Below are positions 12,641 to 25,050 of a DNA stretch of 64,000 bases, one piece after another. Position numbers and translations under genes: made by a program. The DNA comes from Benincasa hispida (taxonomy: Eukaryota; Streptophyta; Magnoliopsida; Cucurbitales; Cucurbitaceae): the NCBI RefSeq assembly GCF_009727055.1, contig NC_052354.1, positions 46,882,263 to 46,946,262 on the forward strand. Reading direction: 5' to 3'. Below the pieces are notes generated by a model that was given only the letters and a program-made list of their open reading frames with translations, was not told the origin of the DNA and ran no database searches. Position 1 is the first letter of the stretch; the number at the start of each line of letters is the position of its first letter.

Positions 12641-14040
12641 TGCGTGACATTGTTCTTTACCTCGTTGCCCTGTTGTTCCTGAATTTCCGTGTCACGTACC
12701 AGGCGCTTTCTTCTTTAATTCCCTCGTAATCTGATCTATCTGGTCTTCTAATTCTTTAAGGGAGTCAGCTTGCGATTATTTCATTGCCTCACTTTTTTCA
12801 ATGTAATGTTTTAACGATGTCTCTAGAGTCGAGGTGCTGCAAGAGGTATCATATAAGAACGGTTGGTCACAGGGTGGTATTCCTTGAGAATTACCTGGGT
12901 TACAGTTCGGAGTAATAAAGATTGGAGGGTTACCTCTATCTTCTTGATAACTATTCTGATAGAAACTATGGCTCCCCTGGTTGTGATTCCCATCCCAACT
13001 TGAAGTTGGGTGATCCCACCAACCGGGGTTATAGATGTTGCCAAACGATTCATCATAGACAAAATATACGGGTTGTTGATTGCATGGGTAGACTTCTACT
13101 GGATGTCCCTCTCCACATTGGATGCAATTCATTATGGCCGCGTGACTCACCGCATTAACTTGCGTTGATCCTTGAGAGAGAGTTCTTTGTTGGGTAGCCA
13201 CCGTCTGGAGGAGTGAGGTCATTGTGGTTATTTGATCGACCAGTGCGCTCATTGTATCAGTTGACACATCGGCACTTTCTACTCTTTCTTGCTCTAGACC
13301 ACTTTCCTCGAACCTGGTATCAAACCACTCATCAGAATGTTGCGAGATGCGATCCAATATGCTTCTGGCTTCCGTATATGATCTATCCATCAATCCTCCT
13401 TCTGTAGAGGCATCGGCAACTGCTTGCGTTGATTGATCTAAGCCATTGTAAAACGTCTCTATCAGAATGCTATCGGGAATCTCGATATGTGGGCAACTCT
13501 TCATTAATTGTTTAAAACGCACCCAGGCGGTACTCAAAGTTTCATAACCTTTTTTCTCAAAATTCAACACATCCCTCCGTCTTCTTGCGTTGACGGCTGG
13601 GGGAAAAAATCTGTTCATGAACCTGTCAACCAACTGTTCCCATGCTTTAATCTCATTCGGCCCTAGTGACTGAGCCACCTCTTTGCTTCATCACGCAATG
13701 TATATGAGAAAAGATATAACCTAAGTCTTTCTTGAGTCACACCAGACATGGAGAATGCGTTGCACATGTCTACAAATATCGTCAAATGCGCATGTAGGTC
13801 TTCTCCTTGTAATCCTCCGAATTGACCTATATTCTGAATCATCTACAGCATAATTGGTCTGATTACAAAGCTTACATTCTCCTCAACCATAAGTCTTGAA
13901 ATTCTTGGTGAAAAGTTGTAAAAATCCGGTGCCGCATAGTCTCTCATTGGAACGTTGCAGTCAGTAGCAAGAAATATGGAATCTTGCACTGACCAATTTT
14001 CCCTTTGATTCCCTACGGAAGCTTCATTATTATTAGCCAT
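12641..14040 (-). pseudogene. Athila gag, broken
   Basis: The frame starts at 14040 with a short N-terminus containing VPMRDYAAPDFYNF. A stop at about 13842 and a frameshift near 13680 interrupt it. The capsid-like core is well preserved: IKAWEQLVDRFMNRFFPP, VRFKQLMKSCPHIEIPD, ETFYNGLDQSTQAVADA. A linker with the TLRSGK motif then leads into protease. These are characteristic of Athila/Tat-lineage gag, which packages the element RNA into virus-like particles in the cytoplasm. Further stops occur near 12775. Confidence 0.88.
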
Positions 14041-14235
14041 GCTTCTTCACCACTTGATTCGGCCCTGATGTGCTTGTGCGCAAATAATACACTTGATCTC
14101 TAGGTTCACTTAGAATCTCTGGATCACTCCAGCACTCCTAAGCCGTCAAACTGCTCTTCGCGTTGAACAACCATTATAAAGAGATCTGCCCTACAAAATA
14201 CCACAAACATGCTCAAGCAATAAACTATTAACCAG

Positions 14236-14253
14236 TCCCCGGCAATGGCGCCA
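14236..14253 (-). promoter_or_regulatory. Athila primer-binding site (tRNA-Asp)
   Basis: The minus strand reads TGGCGCCATTGCCGGGGA six bases inside the 5' LTR. This is complementary to the 3' end of plant tRNA-Asp(GUC) with one mismatch (A for G). It primes minus-strand DNA synthesis, and its position fixes the right LTR as the 5' LTR. Confidence 0.88.
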
Positions 14254-14259
14254 TAAACT

Positions 14260-16092
14260 TGTAACGCAAAAATTGATCTTATGTCACACAATAGATGCAT
14301 GCAAGATACAAATCCATGTGATACTACTTCTAGATATGCGTTAATTATGAGAACCTTGTAGTATACTATGCGTTGTCACAAGTTTCCTTGCGTTGGAACC
14401 AAGTATAATTCCACCACAAGTTTCTCAGTGTGATCCGAGGTCGAACATAGGGACTGTTTGAGGTTATTGCGTTATGTTTATAATACATGCGACCAGGGGT
14501 TTTTCAATTTATAAAAGTTGTTGTGTACAAGAATATAAACATGCGATAAAGTAAAGTAAAGCAGTAAAGTTGCGATAATAAAATAAATTGCGATAAAGTA
14601 AATCTAATCTAAGATGATACAAAATACAGGTTTCACGATACAAGATACTGAGGTCAAGGATGACTGTGAAGATATACAAAGATCGTGTTATGCGGTGGCA
14701 AGTTTTATGTGTGAAACAGAAAGAGAAAAGATAATTAGTACAAACATCGCAAGTTTCTTAATTGCGTTAAAGGCATAAATACGATTTTGGTTTTCCCTTG
14801 ACGTACACCTCTCGGTGATCGGCCGCGCTTCCACATCTCTGTGGTGAAATCGGGACAAATGTAATGAACGCAAGGTTGCTTCCATCTCTAGAAGTATTTC
14901 TTGCTTTAGTTAACGCATTCTTCTAACCTTCTCTCGACAGATCAGAATGGCATCTTCACTTCTGCTCTCACAGGTGAAAATGTCGTCTAGCATGCTTTAG
15001 CTAAACATCTTTATTTCTTTAACACGGATTAAGTTACTTGTTTAATCCGTATTAATTACCAAGGGATTAAGAAGATTTAATGAAGAAAACGATAAACGAG
15101 GAACGGAAATAGACAGAGAAGGGGATATGAAAACGATCGAGACATTCAATATTTCTATTCAGCGTTTGATACATGATTTGTGAATGAAGAGATTAAGAAG
15201 ATGAAATACAGTGATGAATAGAGTTAGAAACAAATACAAATAAACGCCAACGTCTTGGCGCCGATCTGGATGGAGATTTGTTTGCCGATGTAGATGGATC
15301 GTGTGGTAGGATGAGCTTCCCTCTCAGGCTTGCTCAACCGGTAGCAGGGATTTGAGTATAGAGCTTCACAGCAGGGATTTGGCAGAATCGCTCTGAGACT
15401 CACCTCTCGACCTTGTCTCTTTTCTTCCCGGATTTCTTCCGATCAGTACTCAGCTCAGCCTCTCTCTCAGTAATCCAACAACATTTAGCCCTCGTATCAA
15501 TTATTCCCATATCAAGTATATTTTTCACTGAAGTCTATAGGGGTATTTATAGGTGAAAAGCTTTGACTCTTGGTTGGTGGTCCCCACTGTGTTGTTATGG
15601 AAATTCCGAAGATGGAGGAATAAATATTCCTTCTGTTATGCAATTAGACTATCAAATCTGCACAACGGTTAGTTGTACATGTGTTTCAATCCTCCGTGTT
15701 TACATTGCTTAGCCACATTTTTCAATCGGGTGCTCGCATGCGGTGTTGTTTTTATTACCGCATGCGGTTGAAAGTCAGCTCGGGATCGACTATCGCATTG
15801 CACCGTCATTGCATTAATCGTCTCTCATTGTTGATTGACGGGCGCAATGTGACAGAGATGCGTTATTCAGTTTCTCGTTGAGCCTTGATCGAAAGTGGCA
15901 ACTTGGTTTCCTGCAAAATAGAATAAAATTGTCTTTGTCTACCATATTGATGATGTTAGTGGGTGTAATTGTGATAATTTATAATTATTGTATTTCTGAG
16001 ATAATTTTCATACAATCAACGCATATTTTCTCTCTTTTGGCTGTAATATTTGAATAAGGCAGTATAAATAACTTTATTTCTACAAGTTATCA
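14260..16092 (-). repeat. 5' LTR of the Athila element
   Basis: This is the right LTR, 1833 bp, TG...CA bounded, and the partner of 6005-7839. A minus-strand TATAAATA box at 15544-15551 would be the promoter TATA. The palindrome at the LTR edge is damaged here, because three bases (GTA) are missing near 16074. Confidence 0.92.
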
Positions 16093-16097
16093 GGCGC

Positions 16098-19090
16098 CAC
16101 TTTTAGGAACACTTTATCACCTGCCTCAAACTCAAGATCTTTATGCCTAACATCAACGTAACTTTTATGTCTACTTTGCGCTGCTAGCATTCGAGCCTCT
16201 GTATGGCTTTATTTGTCAACTCCACTAGCTCAGTTCCCACTAGTTTTCTCTCACGAACCTCACCCCAGCAAATAAAAGACCTGCAACCTTTACCGTAAAA
16301 AGCTTCAAATGGCGACATGCTAATGGTAGCTGGATAACTATTATTATAAGCAAACTCTACCAAATGCAAGTGGGAGTCCCAATTCCCTGATAACTCCAAC
16401 GCACAAGCGTGCAACATGTCCTCCAACGTCTGATTTAGCGTTCTGTTTGGCCATCTGTCTGAGGGTGGAAGGTTGTACTAAAGTTTAACTGTATCCTCAA
16501 GGCTGCCTGGAGACTCTTCCAAAAACTGGAGGTGAAACGAGGGTCCTTGTCGGGCACAATTGACATCGACACACTATGCAATCTTACTATCTCCTTTCTG
16601 TATAGCTAAGACCACTTACTCACCGCGTAGGTGGGCTTCCCTGGAATAAAATACGCCACCTTGGTGAGCTTTCTATCACAACCCAAATTATAGAGAAGCC
16701 CTTCGCTGACCTGGGCAAACCTGTAATGAAATCCATGGACACGCTCTCTCACTTCCATTATGGCAGATCCATTGGCTGTAGCAAGCCTGGTGGCTTCTTC
16801 CTTGGGGCCTTCACCTGTCGTTAGACTAAACATCTGCTGACATAGTCAGCTATCTCCCTTTTCATATTGAGCCACTAGTAATACCGCTTCAAATCTTGGT
16901 ACATTTTGGTATTGTCTGGATGCATCGAGAATGGGGAGTTGTAAGCTTCTGTCAACAATTCCCCCTTCAGGCCATCATCTGTAGGTACGCATAACCGTCC
17001 TTGATACAGAAGGCCTTGGTTTACCGATAAAGAAAATTCCCTGGCTTAACCTGACCCTATCTGATGAAATTTCTAAACAAGGTCTGGATCACCCTACTGT
17101 GCAACATTAATCCTCTACCTGAAGGTTGGTCGTACTGTCAATTGAGCTAGCTGCAAGGTGACTTCCCCTACTGCCACCACAATTTCTGCTTACTCTAGAT
17201 CCTTACACAATTGAACCTGCTTAGTGATCAAAGCGGCCGAATGAGCGGTCTTTCGATTGAGGGCATCGGCCACTACATTCGCCTTACCTGGTTAGTAGAG
17301 GATCTCGCAGTCGTAATCTTTTACTAACTTGAGCCACCTGCGCTGCCTCATGTTTAACTCCTTCTGGGTGAAGAAGTATATCAGACTCTTGTGGTCGGTG
17401 AAAACCTGGATCCTTTCCCCATACAAGTAGTGCCTCCAAATCTTCAGGGCACTACCGCTGCCAGTTCTAAGTCGTGAGTAGGATAGCTTCACTCATGGAT
17501 TTTCAATTGGTGGGAGGCATAGGCAACCACTCTACCGTGCTGCATAAGCACATAACCCAAACCTGCTTAGAAGCATCACTGTAGATCACAAAATTCCCGG
17601 AGCCATCCAGTACCTTGAGAACCAGTGCTGAAACCAACTTCTGCTTGAGGTTCTGAAAACTGTCCTCACAAGCTTTACTTCAAACAAACAAAGCTCCTTT
17701 CCTGGTTAGCTGAGTCAAGTGTGGCCATACTAAAGAAATTATCTACAAACCTGCGATAGTACCCAACCAACCCTAGGAAACTGCACACCTCGCTGATCAT
17801 TGTAGGGCGGAGCCAATTTGTAATGGCCTCAATCTTGCTGGATCCACTAAAACCTCGTCCTTCGACACCACGTGCACAAGAAAGGACACCTTTTGTAGCC
17901 AGAACTCACACTTTGAAAATTTTGCATATAGTTTGTTTTTCCTTAGCGTTCCTAGGACTTTTCGAAGATGTTCCTCGTGTTCCACCTCTATCTTGGAATA
18001 GAACAAGATGTCATCAATTAAAACAATTACAAATGTGTCCAGGAAATCCCTAAACACCCTATTCATCAAGTCCATGAATACCGCTGGAGCATTGGTCAAA
18101 CCAAACGACATTACAATGAACTCGTAATGTTCGTATCTGGATCAGAATGCTGTCTTCAGGATATCGCTATCTCTTATCCTTAGTTGGTGGTAACTTGACC
18201 GTAGGTCAATCTTGAAAAATACAGTAGCTCTCTATAACTGGTCAAACAGGTCATCAATCCTATGAAGCGGGTACTTGTTCTTGATGGTTACCTTATTCAA
18301 CTCCCTGTAGTCTATGCATAAGTGTAACGATCCATCCTTTTTCTTTACGAATAACACTGGTGCACCCCTCAGAGAAACACTGGGTCGTATGAACCCTTTA
18401 GCCAGCAGTTCCTGCAGCTGAACTTTCAGTTCTTTCAACTCGACCGGAGCCATTACGTACGGAGCTTTGGATATGAGAATAGTGTCTAGCTCCAACTCGA
18501 TCGCAAAACCAATCTCTCTGGGTGGAGGCAAACCTAAAAGTTCTTCTAGAAACACATCGGGATAATCCCTCACAACTGGTTCTGAGTTAAAGCAATTTTG
18601 GTTCCCCTAATGTCAACTACGCTAGCCAAGATACTCTAGGTACCTTGGTTAATCAACCTTTTGGCCTTTATAGCTAAAATCACCTTAGGCAATACTACAG
18701 TCCCAGCCCCCTTCAACTTAAAACTGGCTTCCCTGGGGGGGAGGGGTTAAAAATCATCTTCTTACGAGAATAGTCTATGTTGGCATGATTGGCAGCCAAC
18801 CAATCCATGCCCAAAATCACATCAAAGTCACGCATGTCTAACACTATTAGAGTCTCATCAAGGGTGCGGTTCACTATTTCTAGCTGACATGCTTTTATCT
18901 TTTCATTTGCTATCATAATTTCTCCTGACGGTGTAGATACTGATAAAACATAACCCAATGGCTCTAAAACTAGCATAGCATGTTTTACGAACAACGATGA
19001 AATGAAAGAGTGAGATGAACCTGAGTCAAATAATGGCAAGGCATAGTGCCCCAAGATTGGGAGCGTACCTATCACTATTGTTCTAGAATG
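16098..19090 (-). pseudogene. Tekay/Del protease-RT-RNase H-integrase (proximal part), broken
   Basis: Retropepsin (19075-18713) has LFDSGSSHSFISSLF and the flap-side ILGMDWL. RT (18573-17797) has [44 protein letters not shown] and the catalytic box [11 protein letters not shown]. RNase H (17492-17292) has [17 protein letters not shown]. Integrase fragments carry WDSHLHLVEFAYNNSY and PFEAFYG (16426-16184), plus an out-of-phase core with MDFITGLPRS near 16730. Frameshifts separate most domains, so nothing is translatable as a polyprotein. The final integrase and chromodomain lie beyond the nested element at 5571-6004. Confidence 0.9.
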
Positions 19091-20555
19091 CTTAGCTTCT
19101 CGATGATTGGTGGTATAGACCCGACCTTGTTGCTACTGTCGGTTTGAACTACCCTTATGCGAACTTGGAGGCTGACCCCCTACATTTCCAGAACCACTAC
19201 TAGGGCATTGGTTCGTCGTATGCCCTGTCTGTTTACATTTGAAACAAGTCCCCATGTCAATCAGACAGCGTCCCCAATGATGCTTCCCACACGACTTGCA
19301 CACTGGTCTATCCCTCCAGACTCCCCCTGAAGTAGTACCTTGCTGATGGATGTGCCCTAACGATTTGTCTATACTTTGAACCTTCTGCGGAGGTTATAGT
19401 GCTTTTTGCTCTGCTTTCCTCTTCTAACCTGGGGTGGGTTTTTTCGTCAAGGACTTCAAGAACTTTATCCCTGAAGGACAACCAACACGTGTCGTCGCTC
19501 AAAATGCTACTGCATAGGTGGGAGGCTCCAGGGCTTGCATAATACCTCGTACCCCATCCCAAAGTCCCTACACAAACCTTTCAGCCTTCTTTGCTTTGGT
19601 AGACACTAAATTAGGGGCGAAACAGGACAGTCTGTCAAACAACTCCTCGTACTCCTCTACTATCATGGTCCCCTGCTTCAGATTTATAAACTCAACCTGT
19701 TTATTGTACCTTACGTGAGCATAGAAGTACTTCTCGTAAAACTGCTTTTTGAACTGGTCCTTGGATGCTTGGCCCCCACTAGCTTCTATCATCCTTTCAA
19801 CTAAGCACCACCAGCACTTGGCATTATCGACGAGAACAAAGGTGGCACGCTGTAACTTCTGCTCCTCTTGACATCTCATGTATTGAAAAATCCCTTCCAC
19901 GATGGACAGCCACAACTCTGCGTTCGTGGGATCTTTTAGGGACCTGTTAAACGTGGGGGGTCATACTTCTTGAAGTCTCGTAGATATCCGGCCTCCAAAG
20001 AAGGGCCTGCCACCATTTGATTGGGGGCCTTGCCTTGGTTCTGAACTTGTGGTAACGGGACCAACGATGATGGCACCTGTTGCGACTGTGCGTGCTGAGC
20101 TATCTGTTTGGCCGCAATATCCCTTAGCTGCCCTACCACAACCTGTGTGACGACATTCCCAATAGCTGCAGCCATGACCATATACTCTACTGGAATTTCT
20201 AAGGATGACGGTCCTGGCNGACATTCCCAATAGCTGCAGCCATGACCATATACTCTACTGGAATTTCTAAGGATGACGGTCCTGGCGGGGGCACAGTCGA
20301 AGTTCAAGGCCCGCTTCTTAGTCTAACCTTTTGCCAAGTTGACCCAGAAGGGTCATGGGGTGACGGGTTCCTTACTTCTTGGCTCTGCATCTCAGAGTCT
20401 TGTACGTCAGGGTCCTGCTCCTCAACTACCTTCTTACCTCGACTGCCCCTTCCTCTAGTTCGTGGTGTTATACCTGATAACAACACGTAACGCTTTAACA
20501 AAAGCTGGTAGGGAAACCCATCAAACGACTGCACAACATGTAAGATTTCATACAT
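19091..20555 (-). pseudogene. Tekay/Del gag, broken
   Basis: The capsid segment at 19915-19568 reads WLSIVEGIFQYMRCQEEQK, then CWWCLVERM, FKKQFYEKYFY and FINLKQGTMIVEEYEELFD, the Retrotrans_gag signature. Two cysteine knuckles follow near 19310-19205 (CKSCGKHHWGRC and CFKCKQTGHTTNQC). The N-terminus starts within 20555-20304 and includes a Gly/Arg-rich stretch. Frameshifts split it, and a 67-bp duplication with an N (20152-20286) adds an artificial break. Confidence 0.88.
20152..20286. other. Exact 67-bp tandem duplication around an N (probable contig join)
   Basis: Bases 20152-20218 and 20220-20286 are identical over 67 bases, separated by one N at 20219. The adjoining gag sequence reads through normally if one copy is removed. 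Two overlapping contig ends placed side by side without merging would give exactly this. A real duplication is unlikely because the N sits precisely at the junction. Confidence 0.85.
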
Positions 20556-20668
20556 AATTTCCTAAAGAACTTTAAACAACATACCTAGAGATGACGAGAG
20601 ACCCATTTGTGGCCATAAGGAACAATTTGGACTCACGATGTAAGTCAGTCTACAGAACCTAAAACTTA

Positions 20669-20681
20669 GACTCTGATACCA
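20669..20681 (-). promoter_or_regulatory. Tekay/Del primer-binding site (initiator Met tRNA)
   Basis: The minus strand reads TGGTATCAGAGTC two bases inside the 5' LTR. It matches the complement of the 3' end of plant initiator tRNA-Met (TGGTATCAGAGC), with one change near the end. This confirms the minus-strand orientation and the inner boundary of the LTR at 20684. Confidence 0.88.
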
Positions 20682-20683
20682 AC

Positions 20684-22397
20684 TGTAAAAGTTTATTAAA
20701 AGGCCTAACTCCTTGACAAGACCCTAGCAAAATGAAACCTAAACGGGGAAGTAAGGACTCGTTCAAGTGGCCAGGTCACAGATCTCTCTTGTCATGCGTT
20801 GGTTTATCTCTACCTTTACCTGAAACATGAGAAAAAAGGGGTGAGTATATAAGTATACTCAGTAAGCGACCCATTACTGGGCCCACCCAGTGATCTATTA
20901 GCCTTCCCATCGAGACATAGGTGCACAGCAGCATTATAGGCATAGGCATAGGCATAGGTATAAGGGGCGAACCCGAAGGCACACTTTCATAAGTAGTGAC
21001 CTCGGTGAGTACTAACATAAACATAAGTGGTGGTCCTAAGGGGACACCATACATAAGCATAGGGTGTGGGCCCGAAGGCTCACAACATGCGATGTGCATA
21101 GCCCAATGGAAACGCTAACAATCACTGCAACCTCATACAGACATATGCATTCAACCAAAGTCAAAAATCATGCTAAGACCACATAACCATTCACAATTTT
21201 TCCACCACACATTACTAGAACATATAGCGACAACGTTCTAAGACATAAGCGTAGACTTCCATAAATTTCAACTAACTAACAGGCACATCGAGATATTTCA
21301 TTCCAATTTAGAACCAGTGGTACGCATGCTTAGGTTCGAGGGCGAACCGTTAGTAAATCACTTACCTAAGTTTGACACAATGAGGAAAATTCAATGCAAG
21401 CACGAAAGCAACGAAACTCACGCACTCGAACGAACTCTCAACACTTCAAATGAGCAGTCCAACCTGGCCACACAACAATAACAATGGTTTGACACAAATC
21501 ACAGTAGCATAACCCATCATACAAATGCATTGGAACTGTATCCACTTACCTGAGGGTATGAAACTTCCCTAAAATGAACCTTCGCTCTGCTTGGAAACTT
21601 CCTTCACCACCACAAGTTCTTGAATCTAACCACAAAATTCGATGGGTAAATTAGCTTTGGCCCAAGAATAACCAATGACGATGAGTTACCAAAAGAACCC
21701 GAAACTTACCCCCAAATAGAAAGATTGGGCGAAACCAACCACGATTTGGCAACAACCGGAACTGTCCGCGTCAAAACTGGCAGATGGCGCTTGGGTTTAG
21801 GCGGCAGTAGCGAACGGGAATGGAAAAAGGGCTCGACTGGCGAAGGCGTCGGTGCGAGACACGGCTGGCTGAAGGCGGAAGTCGAGCAACGAACGGCGGC
21901 TAGGCGCGCGATTGGGCCCTACGGTGGAACAAAAACGAAAAAAGGAAGGTGACGTCGTTGCCTGGGACGCGACTCGAATGACCGGCGATGCCTTCTGGTG
22001 CGCGATCAACGACGACTACAGCTAGGCAGTGGTGCTCCTTGCGCGGCTGGAAGAAGGCTTGGAGAAAAGGGATCTCGCATGCGGCTGGGAGGAAGAAAGG
22101 GTTTTCCCTTCTTTTTCTTTACATCATGCATCCCGAGGTCCTCTTTTTAAATAACCAAACCCTTAAACCCTAATTCTTTTATATGACAAAACAAAAATAA
22201 ATATAACAACCCCACTTTCCTTCTTCCTATAAAAATAAAACTCAAACCACCAAACCCCATTTTAATAAATCTTCTACAAACAACATCCAATTAAACTAAA
22301 CCTAACAAATTATTTAATTGCCTAAACTTTGGCCTTAGATTAAAAGAAAACGAATAATTTCATGAATTAATTTATACCTAGATTCCGGGACATTACA
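20684..22397 (-). repeat. 5' LTR of the Tekay/Del element
   Basis: It begins TGTAA on the plus strand next to the primer site and ends GGGACATTACA, about 1.71 kb. It is collinear with 3920-5570. It lacks the ~285 bases present at the outer end of the left LTR, so it probably suffered an internal deletion just inside its TGTAA end. A palindrome GAGTATA-TAAG-TATACTC lies at 20843-20860. Confidence 0.85.
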
Positions 22398-24977
22398 ATC
22401 GAATTATTGAATACATACAAAATGCATACCTTCTTACAGAGTGTGCAAAATTACAACTTTGTGAAATACAAGTTTTGGACTTGACGAAAGACTTTTTGTT
22501 CTAGATATAATTTGATGAAAAGAACTTTTTGTGGGGTTGTAAACAAATCAAATTTGGTGGAGAATTTTTGTGTTGGAATGTGATTTTTTTTTTTTTTTGT
22601 CAATTTTTTTTGGATAAATTGATTTTTTGTGAATAAATTTTTTAGGTGGAGAATTTTTAGTGAATTAATTTGGTAGGTTGGTTGTTGAAATTAAAAATGA
22701 GAATTTAATAAGAGGCATAAGAGTAATTGTACAACTAATATTTTTCATACTTACATCATTTTTATCATCGAGGGGTAAAAAAAAACTCTGCTTTTCAAAA
22801 ATAGGTTAAGAATACAAAATCAAACTCGAATAGGCCATTTTTGTTAATTTTCTCTTCTCTTTTTCTCCCCTTTCCAGCACGCGCACACTTCCTCTATATG
22901 TGTATATGTGTCTATTTTCCCCATGCAAGTTACTTTTCCTATTTCCCTTTCCTTTCCCTTTTCCAAAACCCTAAATATATATATAATATCTAAATAATAT
23001 ATATACATATAATACTCTTTACCTTTTATCCATCACATCAACCCAAATCAATTTCGTTGACCCCAAAATTCAAATAAAATCCAACCTTTTCAAATCTTTT
23101 TAATTAATTCAAAACAAACCTCTATTCCTTTATTGTACAAATTTAAAATTGAATTATTTACGCACACTAACTCAATCTTGTCTCAACTTCACTATATAAT
23201 TTAGGAAAATTGAACAGAGTTTTCTAGAACATTTGGGATGTTACATAATGCATATCATTATATATATCAATTTTGAAATTTTGTAATTGTTTTAAACTTT
23301 CAAACCCACAATGCTTGATTTGTATGGATTTAAGTTATTCTTATTCTATTTTTATTATCATTATTATTTTAGAAGAAAAAAACCTGTGATATAGCTATCA
23401 TGGAGTTATGGTAACTATCTAGTATAGTTTCAACAATTCATATGAACGTCAAAGTTGTTGATAACTATGCCAATTGGACAACTGTTGCATAACAAACTTG
23501 GACAACCGATAATTCATATGCCGATAATTCATATGATATAGCTACAAAATTGGCATTTGTTCATATGAATTATCGGCATTTGGCAACTATTGCAACAATT
23601 AAAAATTGTTGCTATATTATTTGCACAACTGTTGCTATTGAAATCACAATTGTGATGGTTGTCATAAGAATTTATTAAATACTAAATCGTTGCACATGGA
23701 AACAAAATTGTCGAATTACAATCTAACGAGCTATTGCAATTTGGGTATCCATTACAACGGTTGTAGAAGCTTATTCCATTGGTCATCAAAATTACTGCAA
23801 TAGACTCTTCAATATAGGTTCTGCCAGCAATTTGGTACCCGTTGCAATATATATGTCAGCAGTTTTAAACTGCTACAAAAGCTTAAAAAAACTAATGCAG
23901 TAGACCTATTATGTTATAGTGTTTGAAAACATGAAATATGATCTTTCAAACAAATATGCAAAACTAAAATATAGTGTTTTTTTTTTAAGATCTCAAAACA
24001 ATTTTGATATTGAAACTAAAATTTATTTATTTATTCACTAAAAATACAATATCCTTTCAATCATATATCTCCCTAGATTTATTTGCTGAAAATAAAGTAC
24101 CCAAAAAAACTCATGAGATATAGGAATATGTTAAAATCAATTTTAATTCAACTTTAAATAACAATGTTTAATAACATTGTGTGAATGTTGTTAAGGTGAA
24201 GTTGAATCAATAATAGTTAACATTCACTCTGACCCAAATTAAATCGTTTAAAAAATTTAAAATTAATGTGTAATGCACATGGTAATAGACGGGTAAATTA
24301 AAGGGAATGCAAAATATCTTTTCCTCACATCCAAATCTTTCGATTTGTTGTCAATAAATCCTGAAATAGAACCAAACTTGAAAACTAAAATCCTTCGCTA
24401 GCTATAGTATGTTAAATAGAAGCAGTCTCCAACATTCAAAATTTGAAGAATTTTCTTATTGAAAGGGAATAATGGTGAGAGATGATTTTATTCCAGATTT
24501 TAGTCGAGAAAATTTTGAATGGTGAGATAGAACCTTCTTATTCAAGATTTTACTTGAATAAACAATTTTCATGGAAGAAGAGAAAGAAAGAGAATGAAGA
24601 GAAAAAAAGAAAGTCTAGAAATTCAGGATGGAAAGAAGCAAATAACTAAGAGAAGGAGACATGGAAGGTAGAGAGAAAAATTAGAGGGACAAATAATAAA
24701 TATGAGAGACATATTGAATAATATGGATTTAATTTTTAGATAGTTTGAGAGTTTAATTGTGACCTTTATTATAGTTTGGGGTTTAATTTCTACCGTTCAA
24801 ATATTAATAATTCAATTTTTACACTTTTAAAAGTCTATTTTAATTAATCTCACTAGAATATATATTTAGTAATTTCTAACAAAAAGAAAAACATGTTTTT
24901 TTTGTCATTTTTCAAATATTATCATCTAATATAGCTATTAAACTCAATTATATTTTCAGGAATGTTCAAACAGGGCC
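22398..24977. other. Intergenic AT-rich region with a strong hairpin
   Basis: No gene is seen. There are T-runs near 22580, a pyrimidine-rich stretch at 22850-22980 and scattered short inverted repeats of a TTGCAACAATTG type between 23400 and 23930. That part ends in TTATAGTG and may be a decayed TIR element. The clearest structure is at 23518-23579: ATGCCGATAATTCATATG and its exact reverse complement, 18 bp each, around a 26-base loop. A second partial copy of the arm lies directly upstream. Confidence 0.55.
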
Positions 24978-25050
24978 GGCCCAGTCTTCTCTTATATGTA
25001 ATAATAGGCCTAAATAATGAGATCCAAGCCCATTATAGGTCTGAGGCCCA
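24978..25050 (+). promoter_or_regulatory. Site II (TGGGCY) promoter motifs upstream of the RECA3-like gene
   Basis: Three TGGGCC/T motifs occur on the minus strand at 24978-24983, 25027-25032 and 25044-25050, about 360-430 bases before the start codon. Site II elements are bound by TCP factors and are enriched in plant promoters of nuclear genes for mitochondrial and DNA-maintenance proteins. That suits the downstream gene. The functional role here is inferred from motif and position only. Confidence 0.55.

Larger units (their letters stand above)
6005..16092 (-). mobile_element. Athila-type Ty3/gypsy retrotransposon nested in the Tekay integrase
   Basis: Two LTRs of about 1.83 kb, starting TGTAACGC and ending GTTATCA on the plus strand, bound a minus-strand gag-pro-pol. 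A tRNA-Asp primer site lies inside the right LTR and a G-rich purine tract inside the left LTR. The flanks are GACGC (6000-6004) and GGCGC (16093-16097), a 5-bp target duplication with one transition. Removing the element and one copy rejoins the host integrase frame. The LTRs differ by about 6-7% over the first 240 bases by eye, mostly transitions, so the insertion is not recent. Pol carries stops, frameshifts and an integrase deletion. Confidence 0.93.
3635..22397 (-). mobile_element. Ty3/gypsy chromovirus (Tekay/Del type), carrying a nested Athila element
   Basis: The element reads on the minus strand. Its order is 5' LTR (20684-22397), initiator-Met tRNA primer site, gag with two zinc knuckles, retropepsin, RT, RNase H, integrase, chromodomain, 3' LTR (3635-5570). 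Integrase is interrupted by the Athila element at 6005-16092; without that insert the length is about 8.7 kb. Flanking bases are ATTAA on the left (3630-3634) and ATCGA on the right (22398-22402). They could be a 5-bp target duplication decayed by a CG-to-TA change, but this is weak. All coding parts carry stops or frameshifts. Confidence 0.9.

Noticed and set aside
23190..23921. CACTA-type element from CACTATA to TATAGTG
   Set aside because: No matching 3-bp flanks, and the subterminal repeats are too irregular to define it.
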